From Deinococcus peraridilitoris DSM 19664 (lineage in GTDB: Bacteria; Deinococcota; Deinococci; Deinococcales; Deinococcaceae): DNA of 64,000 nt. The translations under genes and the position numbers were made by a program. The stretch is from contig NC_019793.1 of the NCBI RefSeq assembly GCF_000317835.1, positions 3,104,501 through 3,168,500 on the forward strand, read 5' to 3'. The notes under the pieces are model-generated. The model made no database searches, was not told where the DNA came from, and saw nothing but the letters and a program-made list of their open reading frames with translations. Shown here one piece after another: positions 37,880 through 47,036 of this stretch. Positions within the stretch are counted from its first letter, which is position 1. Each line of letters opens with the position of its first letter.

Positions 37880-38515
37880 TCAACGGGGATGGGTCTCGCT
37901 GGAGCCGTGCGAGGCGAGTTTTTGCAAACCGCTCAGGTCCAGCAGGATGATGTGACGGTAACCGCTTTCGATCAGGCCGGCTTCGCGCAACTCGGTGACG
38001 ATTTTGCTGACGCTCTCGCGGGTACTGGCGCTCCCTTCAGCCAGCAACTCGTGGGTAGCGCGAATGTACAGCCGGTCTTCGGCATCCTCGGCGCCGAGCG
38101 GAGTATCGGCCAGTTCCAGCATGTAGCGGACCACCCGTTGTTTGAGGTCACCGCTTTGCAGGTGAACGCTGAAGTTCATGGCTCGCCGCAGTTGCGCGCT
38201 GAGACTGCAAGAAACCGAGAGCAGCTCTGCTTCGCTCAGGTCGTTCAGATCGAACGACGCGACCAGGGCGCCCGTCAGCGCTTCGGCTGAATGTGAATAC
38301 ACGCCGGTGTCACCCGATGCGTCCACAAAGGTGCTCTCGCCGAAGTAGTCGCCTGGCAGCACGTGCCGGACCGTCAACGCCCGGCCGCGTGGCGTTGCTT
38401 GGTAGAGACGCACGAATCCGGTTTCGGCCAGAAAAATTCGTTTGGCAGGCTCGCCCTGCCGGTAAATGGCTTCGCTGCGCTGATAACGGCGCTTGTGACC
38501 GGGCCCTTCGTTCAC
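37880..38515 (-). CDS. CRP/FNR-family regulator, LdrP-like
   Basis: A 211-residue regulator. The cyclic-nucleotide-fold N-terminus (about 10-115) has VRHVLPGDYFGE where CRP holds its phosphate-binding loop. The dimer helix precedes an HTH in about 150-200 with STRESVSKIVTELREAGLI. It strongly resembles Thermus LdrP (TTHB099), an effector-independent activator of light-inducible carotenoid genes. Start GTG has GGAGG 6 nt upstream. It lies 55 bp downstream of the CarH-like gene on the same strand. The specific role is inferred from homology and neighbours. Confidence 0.85.
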   Translation of the reverse strand: MNEGPGHKRRYQRSEAIYRQGEPAKRIFLAETGFVRLYQATPRGRALTVRHVLPGDYFGESTFVDASGDTGVYSHSAEALTGALVASFDLNDLSEAELLSVSCSLSAQLRRAMNFSVHLQSGDLKQRVVRYMLELADTPLGAEDAEDRLYIRATHELLAEGSASTRESVSKIVTELREAGLIESGYRHIILLDLSGLQKLASHGSSETHPR

Positions 38516-38570
38516 CGTGACCTCCAGTAAGGCAGGGCACGAAACCCGACACCCGATGGGGATTCACAGC

Positions 38571-39521
38571 TCACGACCGGTCACGCTCCTCGAAAAATTC
38601 GTGCAGTCGCCGGGAAGCGCTCACGGCGTCCGGGCCGAGATAGTGTCCCCCCAGGGCGCCGGCCTGAGCGGGACAGGCGTTGAATGACGCTCCGCCGAAA
38701 AAGAGGGGAAGCCCGACCGAATCCAGGGCAGTTTGCTGGCTGGGCAGGCCATCGAGCGCTTCTTGCGAATTGGCCGACAGCAGCACTGCTTCGGCGCCGA
38801 CTTGCCCGGCATACAGCGCGAGGTCAGCGAGTGGGGTATTGGGACCCAGGCAGTGCACCCGCAGACCGCCGCGCCGCAGAACCACCGACAGCATCAGCAG
38901 ACCGATCTCATGCTGCTCGCCAGGAACACACGCGGCCACCACCACCGGACCCCAGCGTGGCGAGCCGGCCGCATCGAGAAGCTGGGCGATTTTGCCGCGC
39001 AGGAAGGTGCTCGCCTGATGCTCGTGCGCCACGGTGATTTCACCGCGCGCCCACAAGTCACCGATGTCGTACAGCACCGGCTGAATGACTTGAATCAGCA
39101 CGTCCTCCACCGTCCAGCGGGAGTGGGCCCACGACAGCAGCTCGGCGGCGCGCGCGTGATCGGCTGCCAGCAGGGACGCGCGCAGCTCCGTGATCAGTTC
39201 GCGCAGCTCTGCGGGTGCTGGCGGATCACCCGACGGTGCCTGAAAGAAACCGCGCGACAGCTGCACCGCCCGGCTGATCGAGATGCCCTCTGCCAGCCGG
39301 GCACGCAGAAACTCGATGTGGGCCAGGTCAGTCGCGCTGTACAGACGGTAACCACTTTCGTTGCGCAGCGGGCGCGGGGTGCCGTAGCGCCGCTCCCATT
39401 GCCGCAGGGTGGTTGCAGGCACGCCCGTGCGCTGCTCGACCTCGCTGGCGGTGTACAGCCCTGTGGCGGCGCTGATGCTGGCGTCTGGCATACCTTGGGT
39501 CATCCCTTCCAAAAAGGCCAT
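38571..39521 (-). CDS. MerR-type B12-binding photoreceptor, CarH/LitR-like
   Basis: A 316-residue protein. The MerR HTH is about 22-95 (LYTASEVEQRTGVPATTLRQW, and recognition/wing region to LAEGISISRAVQL). A four-helix cap follows, then a cobalamin domain with ExHxxG (GEQHEIG, His204). The Wx9EH adenosylcobalamin signature is W157, E167, H168. In CarH this fold represses carotenoid genes in the dark and falls apart on light. Starts at 39521, 39503 and 39491 are possible; I chose 39521 because a GGAG lies about 8 nt upstream. The residue after W157 is Ala (see findings). Confidence 0.87.
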   Translation of the reverse strand: MAFLEGMTQGMPDASISAATGLYTASEVEQRTGVPATTLRQWERRYGTPRPLRNESGYRLYSATDLAHIEFLRARLAEGISISRAVQLSRGFFQAPSGDPPAPAELRELITELRASLLAADHARAAELLSWAHSRWTVEDVLIQVIQPVLYDIGDLWARGEITVAHEHQASTFLRGKIAQLLDAAGSPRWGPVVVAACVPGEQHEIGLLMLSVVLRRGGLRVHCLGPNTPLADLALYAGQVGAEAVLLSANSQEALDGLPSQQTALDSVGLPLFFGGASFNACPAQAGALGGHYLGPDAVSASRRLHEFFEERDRS

Positions 39522-39553
39522 TTCACACTCCGGCCGGCCCTCCTGAATACCCT

Positions 39554-39560
39554 TTGTACA
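39554..39560. promoter_or_regulatory. Candidate CarH half-site
   Basis: TTGTACA lies 33 nt before the presumed carH start, and reads TGTACAA on the other strand. It matches the loose nTnTACAn operator type described for Thermus CarH, but one half-site alone is weak. Confidence 0.25.
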
Positions 39561-39666
39561 GGCTTGGCGCGCACGTTTCGGTATGTTCTCTGACGGTGCG
39601 TCCTGAGCAAGCCCCCATCTTGCCTTTTCCCTTCACGCTTGCCAGGGAAATGTGCGCGGCAGGCCC

Positions 39667-39672
39667 TATAAT
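39667..39672 (+). promoter_or_regulatory. -10 box TATAAT
   Basis: A perfect TATAAT ends 6 nt before ATG 39679. TTGCCA upstream (39639-39644) has a spacer of 22 bp, longer than optimal. Confidence 0.6.
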
Positions 39673-39678
39673 CCGCGC

Positions 39679-40560
39679 ATGACGCCAAGCCCTGGCGTGC
39701 ACTCCCGCTGGACGTATGTCGAGTGCCCTCGCGACTCCTGGCAGGGACTGCACCGCCCGATTCCGCTGCAGTCCAAGATCGATTATCTGCTCGCATTGCT
39801 GGAAGCCGGATTCACCCACCTGGATCTCGGCTCCTTTGTCAGCCCCAAGGCCGTTCCGCAACTCGCCGACACCGGGCAGGTCCTGGCGGCGCTGCCCAGC
39901 CCCCGGCCCGGCAGAGCGGATGAAGAGACGCGTGATTACCTGTGCATCATTGCCAATGCTCGTGGCCTGGAAAGCGCTGCGCAAGAAGAAAAAGTCACCA
40001 GCGTCGGCTACCCGCTTTCGGTGTCGGATGCCTTTCAGCGGCGCAACACCGGAAAGTCCCTTGAAGAGTCATGGCCGCTGCTGGCCGAACTGCGCGCGCT
40101 GGCAAGCGAGGCCGACAAGCGCCTCGTGGTGTATCTCTCGATGGGTTTCGGGAATCCCGACGGCGAGCCGTGGGCGGTGCAGACCTCCTTGGACGCCGTC
40201 GCGCGCTGCCGGGATCTGGGGGTGAGCGACGTCGCCCTGGCCGACACGGTGGGGCGCGCCTCCCCCGAACTGGTTGCCGAGGTGTGCCGCGCGGCCGTGG
40301 CCCGCTTCGGTCCTGACAAGTTGGGAGTGCACCTGCACGCGCGAAGCGAGCAGGCCGTGGCGCTGGCACTGGCGGCCCGCGACGCCGGTATCCGCTGGTT
40401 TGAAGGCGCACTGGGTGGCGTGGGCGGCTGCCCTTTTGCGGGGGACACCCTGGTTGGTAATCTGCCGACCGAACAGATCGCGCCCGCACTCGGCCTGCCG
40501 TTCGAGAACCTGAGCGTGCTCGCAGAGCGAGCGCGCGCCTTGCAATACGATTACGCCTGA
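39679..40560 (+). CDS. Hydroxymethylglutaryl-CoA lyase family protein
   Basis: A 293-residue DRE-TIM metallolyase, whose family cleaves HMG-CoA to acetoacetate and acetyl-CoA or related substrates. The barrel start has [10 protein letters not shown] (catalytic Arg/Asp), the middle [13 protein letters not shown], and the C-terminal loop [12 protein letters not shown] with the catalytic Cys. The start ATG 39679 lies 6 nt after a TATAAT. It is followed by ubiA with a 1-nt overlap (TGATG), so they are coupled. Confidence 0.82.
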   Translation: MTPSPGVHSRWTYVECPRDSWQGLHRPIPLQSKIDYLLALLEAGFTHLDLGSFVSPKAVPQLADTGQVLAALPSPRPGRADEETRDYLCIIANARGLESAAQEEKVTSVGYPLSVSDAFQRRNTGKSLEESWPLLAELRALASEADKRLVVYLSMGFGNPDGEPWAVQTSLDAVARCRDLGVSDVALADTVGRASPELVAEVCRAAVARFGPDKLGVHLHARSEQAVALALAARDAGIRWFEGALGGVGGCPFAGDTLVGNLPTEQIAPALGLPFENLSVLAERARALQYDYA

Positions 40561-41459
40561 TGAACCGCACCCGCGCGCTCACCCCACCAGCGCCCCTTGC
40601 CCCAGCCCGCCTGGCCAGGCAGCTGCTGCTGGTTTCACGCCCAGCCTTGTGGATCAACACCGTGGGCGTGGGCGTGGTGGGGTTGTGGCTCGCGGGCAGC
40701 TTGTGGAGCTGGGAAGCGCGCTGGCTGGTCTTGCTGTTGTGGCTGACTTTTCCCTATAACCTGCTGATCTACGGCCTCAACGACTGTTCGGACCGCGCCG
40801 AGGATGCCGTGAGCGAGCGCAAGGGTGGCTGGCAGGGGGCGCGTCTTGAAGCCGAGCACCTGCGACCGTTGTTGTGGGCCATTCCGTTCGTCAACGCACC
40901 TTTCGTGCTGTACTTCGTTTTGGCTTTTCCGTCTGCGGCGTTGCTGACCCTGACGCTGGCCATGTTGCTTTTCACGCTCTACTCGCTGCCTCCGGTACGT
41001 TTCAAGTCGCGCCCGCTGCTCGATTCTCTCTCCAACGTGGCCTACGCGCTGCCAGTGCTGGTGCCCGCCCAGCTGCTGGGCCAGCCGTGGCCGCTGTGGC
41101 CGCTGTTGGCCCTGATGGCGTGGTCGGTGGGAAAACACGCCTTCGACGCCGTACAAGACCTCACGGCCGACCGGTCGGCCGGTGTGCGCACCGTCGCGAC
41201 GACGCTCGGCGTGGTTGCCACGGCCCGCTGGTCGCTGGGATGGTTCGTGCTGGCCGGAGCGCTGCTGCTGCCGGTCAGCGAACTGAGCGCGTGCTCGGTG
41301 TGGCTGATGAGTGGCGCGCTGTCGTTGCGTTTGCTGCGTGACCCGCGAGAAGCCACGGCCCGCAGGCTGTATCCGCTTTCGCTGCTCAGCCCCTGGTTGC
41401 TGGGAGCGGTGGCCGGAGTGCAGCTCGTATACCAGCTGGCGCGCGCCGTGGCGTCCTGA
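40560..41459 (+). CDS. UbiA-family prenyltransferase
   Basis: A 299-residue membrane enzyme with eight or nine predicted helices. The Asp-rich motifs are NDxxDxxxD in [11 protein letters not shown] (N74, D75, D78, D82) and DxxxDxxxD in [13 protein letters not shown] (D196, D200, D204). Both bind prenyl diphosphate via Mg. Its partners and the next CrtD-like gene suggest a carotenoid elongase (LyeJ/CrtEb style) rather than a quinone prenyltransferase, but the acceptor cannot be read. Confidence 0.86.
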   Translation: MNRTRALTPPAPLAPARLARQLLLVSRPALWINTVGVGVVGLWLAGSLWSWEARWLVLLLWLTFPYNLLIYGLNDCSDRAEDAVSERKGGWQGARLEAEHLRPLLWAIPFVNAPFVLYFVLAFPSAALLTLTLAMLLFTLYSLPPVRFKSRPLLDSLSNVAYALPVLVPAQLLGQPWPLWPLLALMAWSVGKHAFDAVQDLTADRSAGVRTVATTLGVVATARWSLGWFVLAGALLLPVSELSACSVWLMSGALSLRLLRDPREATARRLYPLSLLSPWLLGAVAGVQLVYQLARAVAS

Positions 41460-41460
41460 C

Positions 41461-42840
41461 GTGCGGCGGACACGCTCGGTGGGCGTCATCGGTGCGGGCG
41501 TGGCCGGCCTGACGCTGGCCTGTCTGCTGGCGCAGCGGGGTCACGCGGTCACGGTGTACGACCGCGGTCCGCTGGGAGGTAAGCTGCAACGCGTCTGGCA
41601 CGCCGGGCGCTGGATCGACAGCGGCCCGTCGCTGTTCACCTTTCCAGGCGTCTGGCGTTTGGTGCTTTCAAGGCTGAGTGAGACCGATCCCCTCGATCTG
41701 CAGCCGCTGCCCGGGCTGGGCGTCCATTATGTACCCGGCGCGCAGCTGCCCTTGCCTGTTCCCGTGGACCATCCGCTGTACGAACACTGGGTCCGGTACT
41801 GCAACGAGGTCGCGCCGCTGGCACCTCACATCCAGACCTTGCTGACAACCCCACCCAGCCTGACGCGTCCGCGTTTTGTCGAGGCGAGCCGCGCACTCGC
41901 CCGCCTGCTGCTCCCACACCCGAACGCCGAGCGTTGGCTGCGCGCGAGGGCGCTTCCCGCTCCGCTTCATCACGCGCTGGCCGCCCACACCCTCAACGCC
42001 GGGGTAGGACCACACGCTGGCTCGGCGCTTTACGCGCTGTTGCCCGCCCTGATGGCCCACGACGTCTGGCGTCCCCGCCAAGGAATGTTTGCGCTGATCG
42101 AGGCGCTGTGTGGCTTTGCCCGTGCGCGTGGCGTGACCTTGCGCCCGGACACCCCCGTCGAGCGGCTTGACGTCCGGGGGGGCCTGGTGGACCTTGGGAG
42201 TGAAATGCGGCGGCACGATCAGCTGGTCTCGGCCATTGACCCCACCCGGCTGGCCGGGTTGCTGGGTCGCGCCACGCCGCGTGGTGTACTCAGTGTCTCC
42301 GGGCTCGCCCTCTACGGTGTGACGGCCTCTGAAGCTGAATTGCCGTTGCCGCCCACCAGCGTGATTGCGCCGTCGGACTACCGATCCTTCGAGCAGGCCA
42401 TGCGGGCGCGGGTGCTCGCTCCTGACACGCTGAGCCTGGTGCACTATCAGCACTATCAGGCCTATCAGGCCTCCGCACGCGTGCTGTCCGTGCTGTTGAC
42501 CGTCCCCGCCAGTGCGGGGGCCTACCGCGCGCAGCATCCCTGGGTGGCGGGACAGCTGCGCCGAATCGAGGAGCAGCTCGGTGTTTCGCTGCACGGCGAG
42601 TTGAGCACGGCCCTGCGGATCTCACCCGCCGATCTTGCCGTGGGAGGGGCAACAGGAGGCGCCATTTACGGTCGGGTGTTCGCGCCGTGGCGCGCCGGTC
42701 CCCTGCATCCCCAGCGCTACCGTCTGGGTGCGCGGCTGTGGCAGGTCGGCACAGGCGTTCACCCTGGAGGTGGGTTGCCGGGCGTGCTGGGCAGCGCGTT
42801 GATCGTCGATGAGCTGCTCCAGCAGCACCACGCACCCTGA
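41461..42840 (+). CDS. CrtI/CrtD-type carotenoid desaturase
   Basis: A 459-residue FAD oxidoreductase with SVGVIGAGVAGLTLACLL near residue 7 and GPLGGKLQRVWHAG following. Its C-terminal FAD signature is QVGTGVHPGGGLPGVLGSA. Length and the shorter substrate domain fit CrtD (3',4'-desaturase) or a methoxyneurosporene-like desaturase more than CrtI. It starts at GTG 41461, two bases after the UbiA stop. A likely step is 3',4'-desaturation in deinoxanthin synthesis; this is inferred. Confidence 0.85.
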   Translation: MRRTRSVGVIGAGVAGLTLACLLAQRGHAVTVYDRGPLGGKLQRVWHAGRWIDSGPSLFTFPGVWRLVLSRLSETDPLDLQPLPGLGVHYVPGAQLPLPVPVDHPLYEHWVRYCNEVAPLAPHIQTLLTTPPSLTRPRFVEASRALARLLLPHPNAERWLRARALPAPLHHALAAHTLNAGVGPHAGSALYALLPALMAHDVWRPRQGMFALIEALCGFARARGVTLRPDTPVERLDVRGGLVDLGSEMRRHDQLVSAIDPTRLAGLLGRATPRGVLSVSGLALYGVTASEAELPLPPTSVIAPSDYRSFEQAMRARVLAPDTLSLVHYQHYQAYQASARVLSVLLTVPASAGAYRAQHPWVAGQLRRIEEQLGVSLHGELSTALRISPADLAVGGATGGAIYGRVFAPWRAGPLHPQRYRLGARLWQVGTGVHPGGGLPGVLGSALIVDELLQQHHAP

Positions 42841-42859
42841 GAGTCCTCCGACACCAGAC

Positions 42860-43600
42860 TCACTGCATCTGCACCATGGGCAGGGATTCATGTGGCAGGG
42901 CTCTCCAGGAACGCACCTCACCCACGTGCAGCGTGACAAAGCGTTCCAGGGCTTTCCAGAGACTGGCGCGTGCCTCCACTGCCAGGGGAGAGACCATCAG
43001 CATGCGCACTGTCGAGCGGGGTAGGCTGCGCAGAAACTCCACGCCTTCTGGCGGTAGTGCAGGCAACTCGGCACAGGCAGCGCACACCAGGTGCCCGCTG
43101 AGGGGGTCCGGGTGGCGGGGGTTGGGGGCTCCACAGCGTGCGCAAGAGGCAGCGCGCGGTACGAAGCCGGCCAGGATCAGCAGTTTGTAGCTCATGACCA
43201 GCGCGACCCACTCGGGGTCGGTGTGGTGACTCAGGCCGCGCAGGGCGCCGGAAAACAGCTCAAAGGCCTGCTCGCTGTGCTCACCTTCCTGAACGAGCGC
43301 GTCGGCCAGCTCGGCCAGCAGGTGAACGTAGGCGTAACACTGCGGGCCGGCGAGGCGCGGCAGGGCCCCTTCCAGCACGATCTGCTGAATGGTCGGCAGA
43401 TCGTTTCTCGGGGTGGTGTAAATCTGCAGGGTCAGGTGCTGAAACAAGTTGAGCTTGCTGCGCAGCGCGCCTCGCGCGCCGCCACGGGCAATGGCGCGCA
43501 GTTTTCCTTGCGGCGTGAGCATCGTCAGAATGACGTCCCCGGCAGGCGTGACATACCGCCTCAGGACGATTCCGCTGCGGTTGGCATGGCGGGAAGACAC
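42860..43600 (-). CDS. recO: DNA repair protein RecO
   Basis: A 246-residue recombination mediator that helps load RecA via RecF and RecR on SSB-coated DNA. The N-terminal OB fold ([19 protein letters not shown]) is followed by a helical part with a Cys4 zinc finger, CARC (C153, C156) and CAAC (C173, C176). Start is the GTG at 43600 with TAGACT 6 nt upstream. It is convergent with crtD-like. Confidence 0.93.
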   Translation of the reverse strand: MSSRHANRSGIVLRRYVTPAGDVILTMLTPQGKLRAIARGGARGALRSKLNLFQHLTLQIYTTPRNDLPTIQQIVLEGALPRLAGPQCYAYVHLLAELADALVQEGEHSEQAFELFSGALRGLSHHTDPEWVALVMSYKLLILAGFVPRAASCARCGAPNPRHPDPLSGHLVCAACAELPALPPEGVEFLRSLPRSTVRMLMVSPLAVEARASLWKALERFVTLHVGEVRSWRALPHESLPMVQMQ

Positions 43601-43606
43601 ATTGCC

Positions 43607-43612
43607 AGTCTA
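43607..43612 (-). promoter_or_regulatory. -10 box TAGACT of recO
   Basis: TAGACT on the minus strand ends 6 nt before the recO GTG. Confidence 0.55.
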
Positions 43613-43775
43613 GCAACCACGCATTCTTCACGGAGTAAGACAGGCACGTTATGTTTATGACGTAGTGAGGCGCAGCCGGTCAGCCGACCGCCGGTTGGGT
43701 CGTAAAACATCCAGGGCAGCGGGCGGGTCAGGCCTCAACGTGTTTTCGCTCAGGGTCCGTTCGGGCGCGCGACAC

Positions 43776-43781
43776 TATACT
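43776..43781 (+). promoter_or_regulatory. -10 box TATACT, leaderless start
   Basis: TATACT ends 6 nt before GTG 43788. It rejects the in-frame ATG at 43665. Confidence 0.55.
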
Positions 43782-43787
43782 CGGGGC

Positions 43788-44171
43788 GTGAACGGCCACG
43801 ACGAACGCGACCTGCTGCTTGAATTGTTTCCGGAGACGGCGCGCGAACTGTTCGGTGAGCCGGGTGGCCGCAGCCACGAGCCGTCGGCGCGGCGCGCTAC
43901 CCTGGGCCTTTTCCCGGTGGCCGACGGAAAGCTGGCCGTGGTGCACGGCGACCGGCTGCTGGAACTCGATCCCATCGAACCAGCAGGTAAGAATGCTGTT
44001 CATTGTGATCTGTGCCACGTCACCCGGTCGCGCAGCGAGGTCGGCATTTACCGTGCCGAACTGGCTCCCCGTCGTTTTCGTTATGTCACCCTCTGTCTGA
44101 ATACCCGCCATTGTCAGGCGCGCGCCGGTCACGGAGGGCTCGCCGCGTTGTCGGCACAGCTTTTTCCTTGA
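43788..44171 (+). CDS. Zinc-finger protein, possibly FBP-like
   Basis: A 127-residue protein. The N-terminal half is an acidic helical segment (ERDLLLELFPETARELFG). The C-terminal half has CDLCHVTRSRSEVGIY and LCLNTRHCQARA, four spaced Cys that look like the treble-clef zinc finger of FusB/FBP ribosome-associated proteins (EF-G-binding, fusidic-acid protection). The finger assignment is reasonable; a drug-resistance role is not supported by sequence alone. Confidence 0.6.
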   Translation: MNGHDERDLLLELFPETARELFGEPGGRSHEPSARRATLGLFPVADGKLAVVHGDRLLELDPIEPAGKNAVHCDLCHVTRSRSEVGIYRAELAPRRFRYVTLCLNTRHCQARAGHGGLAALSAQLFP

Positions 44172-44233
44172 GCCTGCAGGTTGAGAGCGGGTTCACGGAA
44201 ACTGAGCTTTTAGCGCCGGGCAGCGAGCTTTCG

Positions 44234-44262
44234 TTGCCCGCACGTTGGCTTTGTGCCACAAT
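44234..44262 (+). promoter_or_regulatory. Promoter of the gfh gene
   Basis: TTGCCC (44234-44239) and CACAAT (44257-44262) with a 17-bp spacer. The rest of 44172-44491 has no gene; a leader of about 220 nt follows. Confidence 0.5.
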
Positions 44263-44491
44263 GTGACGACCAAGTTTTTCCGGGTGTATTTTGCCGCCGT
44301 TTCAGCCACAAAACCCGACCACCACGGCAAAATGCAGGTCAAGCGGAGCAGCAGTCGATCGTACTTTCCGCGCGGCTTTTCTGGAACCGCTTGGACTGAA
44401 GTCGAGGACCCAGTCGAACTGCACCTTTCCCGAACCGCCTGTGCGGTTCAGAAGTAATCTCAGTGCGCTGGACATCACAGTGGAGGGCAAC

Positions 44492-44971
44492 GTGGCACGT
44501 GAAATCAAACTGACGCGGGAAGGCTACGAACGCCTGCAAAAGGCGCTGCAGCACGAACAGGAGCGGCTCGCCGAAGCGACACGCATCGTGCAGGAACAGA
44601 TGGAAACGGCTGCCGACTACGAGGACACCGGGCTTGAGGACGCCAAGCGCGAAAAGATGAACATCGAGGCACGCATCGACGAACTCGAGGACACGCTGGC
44701 CCGCGCGATGGTCATGGCCGACCACGAAGCGGACACTGGAAAAGCCGCACTCGGGGCCATCGTGGTGTTGCTCGATGAGAACAGCAAGCGTGAGATGCGC
44801 GTTCAGCTGGTCAGCGCGCCCGAGGCGTCAGTGCTGGGCGGAGGATTGCCCAAGATCAGTGATGACAGCCCGGTCGGGACGCAGCTCATGGGACGCAAGG
44901 TCGGCGAGTCCTTTGTGGTCAACCTGGGGCAGCGTCAGGCGAAGTACAAGGTCAAGAGCATCGAATACTAA
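44492..44971 (+). CDS. GreA-family transcription factor, Gfh1-like
   Basis: A 159-residue protein with the coiled coil and C-terminal domain of GreA/Gfh. The coil tip carries [11 protein letters not shown] (D42, E44, D45), where Thermus Gfh1 has four Asp (DDYDD). Gfh factors bind the RNA polymerase secondary channel and inhibit or modulate catalysis and pausing, unlike GreA, which stimulates cleavage. The C-terminal part ([17 protein letters not shown]) is standard. GTG 44492 has GGAGG 4 nt upstream and matches the family N-terminus ([14 protein letters not shown]). The upstream frame to 44291 is not coding. Confidence 0.82.
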   Translation: MAREIKLTREGYERLQKALQHEQERLAEATRIVQEQMETAADYEDTGLEDAKREKMNIEARIDELEDTLARAMVMADHEADTGKAALGAIVVLLDENSKREMRVQLVSAPEASVLGGGLPKISDDSPVGTQLMGRKVGESFVVNLGQRQAKYKVKSIEY

Positions 44972-44978
44972 AGCGATT

Positions 44979-45017
44979 GTCAAAGACATGGATCGATTTT
45001 TGATCCATGTCTTTGAC
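44979..45017. terminator. Perfect 16-nt-arm palindrome after the gfh gene
   Basis: Arms 44979-44994 and 45002-45017 are exact complements around GATTTTT. There is no T-run after the stem on either strand, so it may be a stable mRNA 3' end rather than a classical terminator. Confidence 0.55.
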
Positions 45018-45103
45018 CGAGCGGAGAGAGCGCAGTGCCCGAAACCGCTTTTGGGCACGCTGTCAGCGCGGGGAGCGAGTGACCTCGACCAGGAGCGTTT
45101 GGA

Positions 45104-45353
45104 AGCGGGCAGGCGTCCTTAAGGGCGTCCGTTCTGCCCAAAACGCGGGCAGGCGTCCTTCAGGGCGTCTTGCGCAGGACAGCCCTCAAAGCGGTTTGAG
45201 GGCTTGCGCGCGTCCGTTCTGCCCAAGACAATGGCATTGATGGCGTGTCTTCCTCCAAGGGTGGAATGGACAAACGTTCCTGGTCACGTCTGGCCCCCTG
45301 GCGCCCCCGGAGCTGCCGCCTTGCGCAAACGTCAAGGCCGGCAAACGTCAAGG
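45104..45353. repeat. Repeat-rich spacer before lysS
   Basis: No gene lies in 45018-45464. Direct repeats are GCGGGCAGGCGTCCTT followed by AGGGCGTC (about 45107-45129 and 45146-45169), CGTCCGTTCTGCCCAA (45126 and 45211), and GCAAACGTCAAGG (45325 and 45341). A hairpin, AGCCCTCAAA / TTTGAGGGCT (45181-45204), lies between. Confidence 0.75.
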
Positions 45354-45451
45354 TCGAGCGGAGCGAGAAAGCAAAAGATCCGCCTGCCGCAGTGAAGGAG
45401 CACCGGGATACCGTTTTCTGGAGCTCGGGAAAGGCCGACGGGTCTGAAAGC

Positions 45452-45457
45452 TATACT
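45452..45457 (+). promoter_or_regulatory. -10 box TATACT of lysS
   Basis: TATACT ends 7 nt before ATG 45465. Confidence 0.55.
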
Positions 45458-45464
45458 GCTCTGC

Positions 45465-46994
45465 ATGTCCGAAGTCCTTCACGAGCAGACCCGCGCCCGC
45501 CTGAACAATCTGGTGGCGCTGACCGAAGCGGGTTTTGAGCCTTTTCCGTACCGCTTCGAACGGACTCACCGTTCCGTCGAGGTCCTCGCTGTCCATCCGG
45601 CGGAGGGCGAAGCCCCGCTGGAAGCCGGCCAGAGCTGGGAGGGAGAGACGTACGCCCTTGCCGGGCGCATCATGACCCTGCGTCATATGGGTGGAGCTGC
45701 TTTCGCCAACCTGCAGGACGAGGCCGGCACTGTGCAGGTGTACTTCAACAAAAAGGACCTCGCCAGTTTTGCGGCTCTCAAGAACCTCGACCTGGGTGAT
45801 ATCGTGGGTGTTCGCGGCTATCCGTTCGTCACCAAGACCGGACAGCTGACCTTGCACGTGCAGGACTGGCAACCGCTCGTCAAGAGCCTGCACCCGCTGC
45901 CCAGCAAGTTCCACGGGCTCGCTGACGAGGAACTGCGTGCGCGGCGCCGCTACGTTGATCTGATGGTCAATCCCGAGGTGCGCGAGACCTTCAAGCAGCG
46001 CTCGCGTCTGCTGCGCCTGACCCGGCAGTTTCTGGATGGGCGCGGCTTCATGGAAGTCGAAGGCCCGACCTTGCAGTCGGTTGCGGGCGGAACCGAAGCG
46101 CGTCCTTTCCAGACGCACCACAACGCGCTCGATCACGACTTTTCGCTGCGCATCGCACTCGAACTGCACCTCAAGCGCCTGCTGGTAGGGGGCTTCGAGC
46201 AGGTCTACGAAATCGGCCGGGTCTACCGCAACGAGGGCGTCGACCGCACGCATAACCCCGAATTCACCATGCTGGAACTGTACTGGGCTTATGTCGACTA
46301 CGGCGACATCATGGAACTCGTGCAGGACCTCTTCAGTACGCTGGTGCAAGACCTCAAGGGTTCGTACGAGGTGCCCTACGGCGAAAGGCGACTCGATTTC
46401 ACGCCGCCCTTCGCGCAGGTAGATTACGTCGGGTCGCTGCGTGAGCACGTTCCTGAACTAAACTTCGATCCGCTTGACCTTGCGCGCTTGCGGACCTTCT
46501 GCGACGAGCGCTATCCGCAGTGGCGCAAGGTGCCCGACTACAAATTGCTGGACAAACTGTTCGGCGAGCACGTCGAGCCCTTGCTGCTCAACCCCACCTT
46601 CGTGATGGATCATCCGCTGGCCATCTCTCCGCTGGCCAAGCCGCACCGTTCACGCCCGGGGGTGACCGAGCGCTTTGAACTGTTCGCCAACGGTTTTGAG
46701 CTGGCAAACGCATTTTCGGAGCTGAACGACGCCCTCGACCAGCGCGCGCGTTTCGAGGCGCAATTGGCGCGCCGTGACGCCGGGGACGACGAGGCACACG
46801 AGCAGGACGAAGATTTTCTGCTGGCGCTGGAGTACGGAATGCCGCCAGCCGGTGGATTGGGCATCGGCATTGACCGCCTGACCATGCTGCTCACCAACCG
46901 TGACTCGATTCGTGACGTGCTGCTTTTTCCGTTGCTGCGCCCCGAGAATCCGCGTGCCGCCCTGGCGCTCGATCTCAGTGCCGACGAAAAGTAG
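45465..46994 (+). CDS. lysS: Lysyl-tRNA synthetase, class II
   Basis: A 509-residue enzyme charging tRNA-Lys with lysine. N-terminal OB fold ([23 protein letters not shown]) binds the anticodon. The class II core has motif 1 around [17 protein letters not shown], motif 2 [15 protein letters not shown] and motif 3 [16 protein letters not shown] short insertion rich in Asp/Glu ([13 protein letters not shown]) lies before motif 3. All are as expected for bacterial LysRS. Confidence 0.96.
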   Translation: MSEVLHEQTRARLNNLVALTEAGFEPFPYRFERTHRSVEVLAVHPAEGEAPLEAGQSWEGETYALAGRIMTLRHMGGAAFANLQDEAGTVQVYFNKKDLASFAALKNLDLGDIVGVRGYPFVTKTGQLTLHVQDWQPLVKSLHPLPSKFHGLADEELRARRRYVDLMVNPEVRETFKQRSRLLRLTRQFLDGRGFMEVEGPTLQSVAGGTEARPFQTHHNALDHDFSLRIALELHLKRLLVGGFEQVYEIGRVYRNEGVDRTHNPEFTMLELYWAYVDYGDIMELVQDLFSTLVQDLKGSYEVPYGERRLDFTPPFAQVDYVGSLREHVPELNFDPLDLARLRTFCDERYPQWRKVPDYKLLDKLFGEHVEPLLLNPTFVMDHPLAISPLAKPHRSRPGVTERFELFANGFELANAFSELNDALDQRARFEAQLARRDAGDDEAHEQDEDFLLALEYGMPPAGGLGIGIDRLTMLLTNRDSIRDVLLFPLLRPENPRAALALDLSADEK

Positions 46995-47021
46995 GTCGCG
47001 CCGCACCTTCAAAGGCGCCGC

Positions 47022-47027
47022 TAAACT
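47022..47027 (+). promoter_or_regulatory. -10 box TAAACT
   Basis: TAAACT ends 9 nt before the ATG at 47037. Confidence 0.4.
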
Positions 47028-47036
47028 GAAACACTG

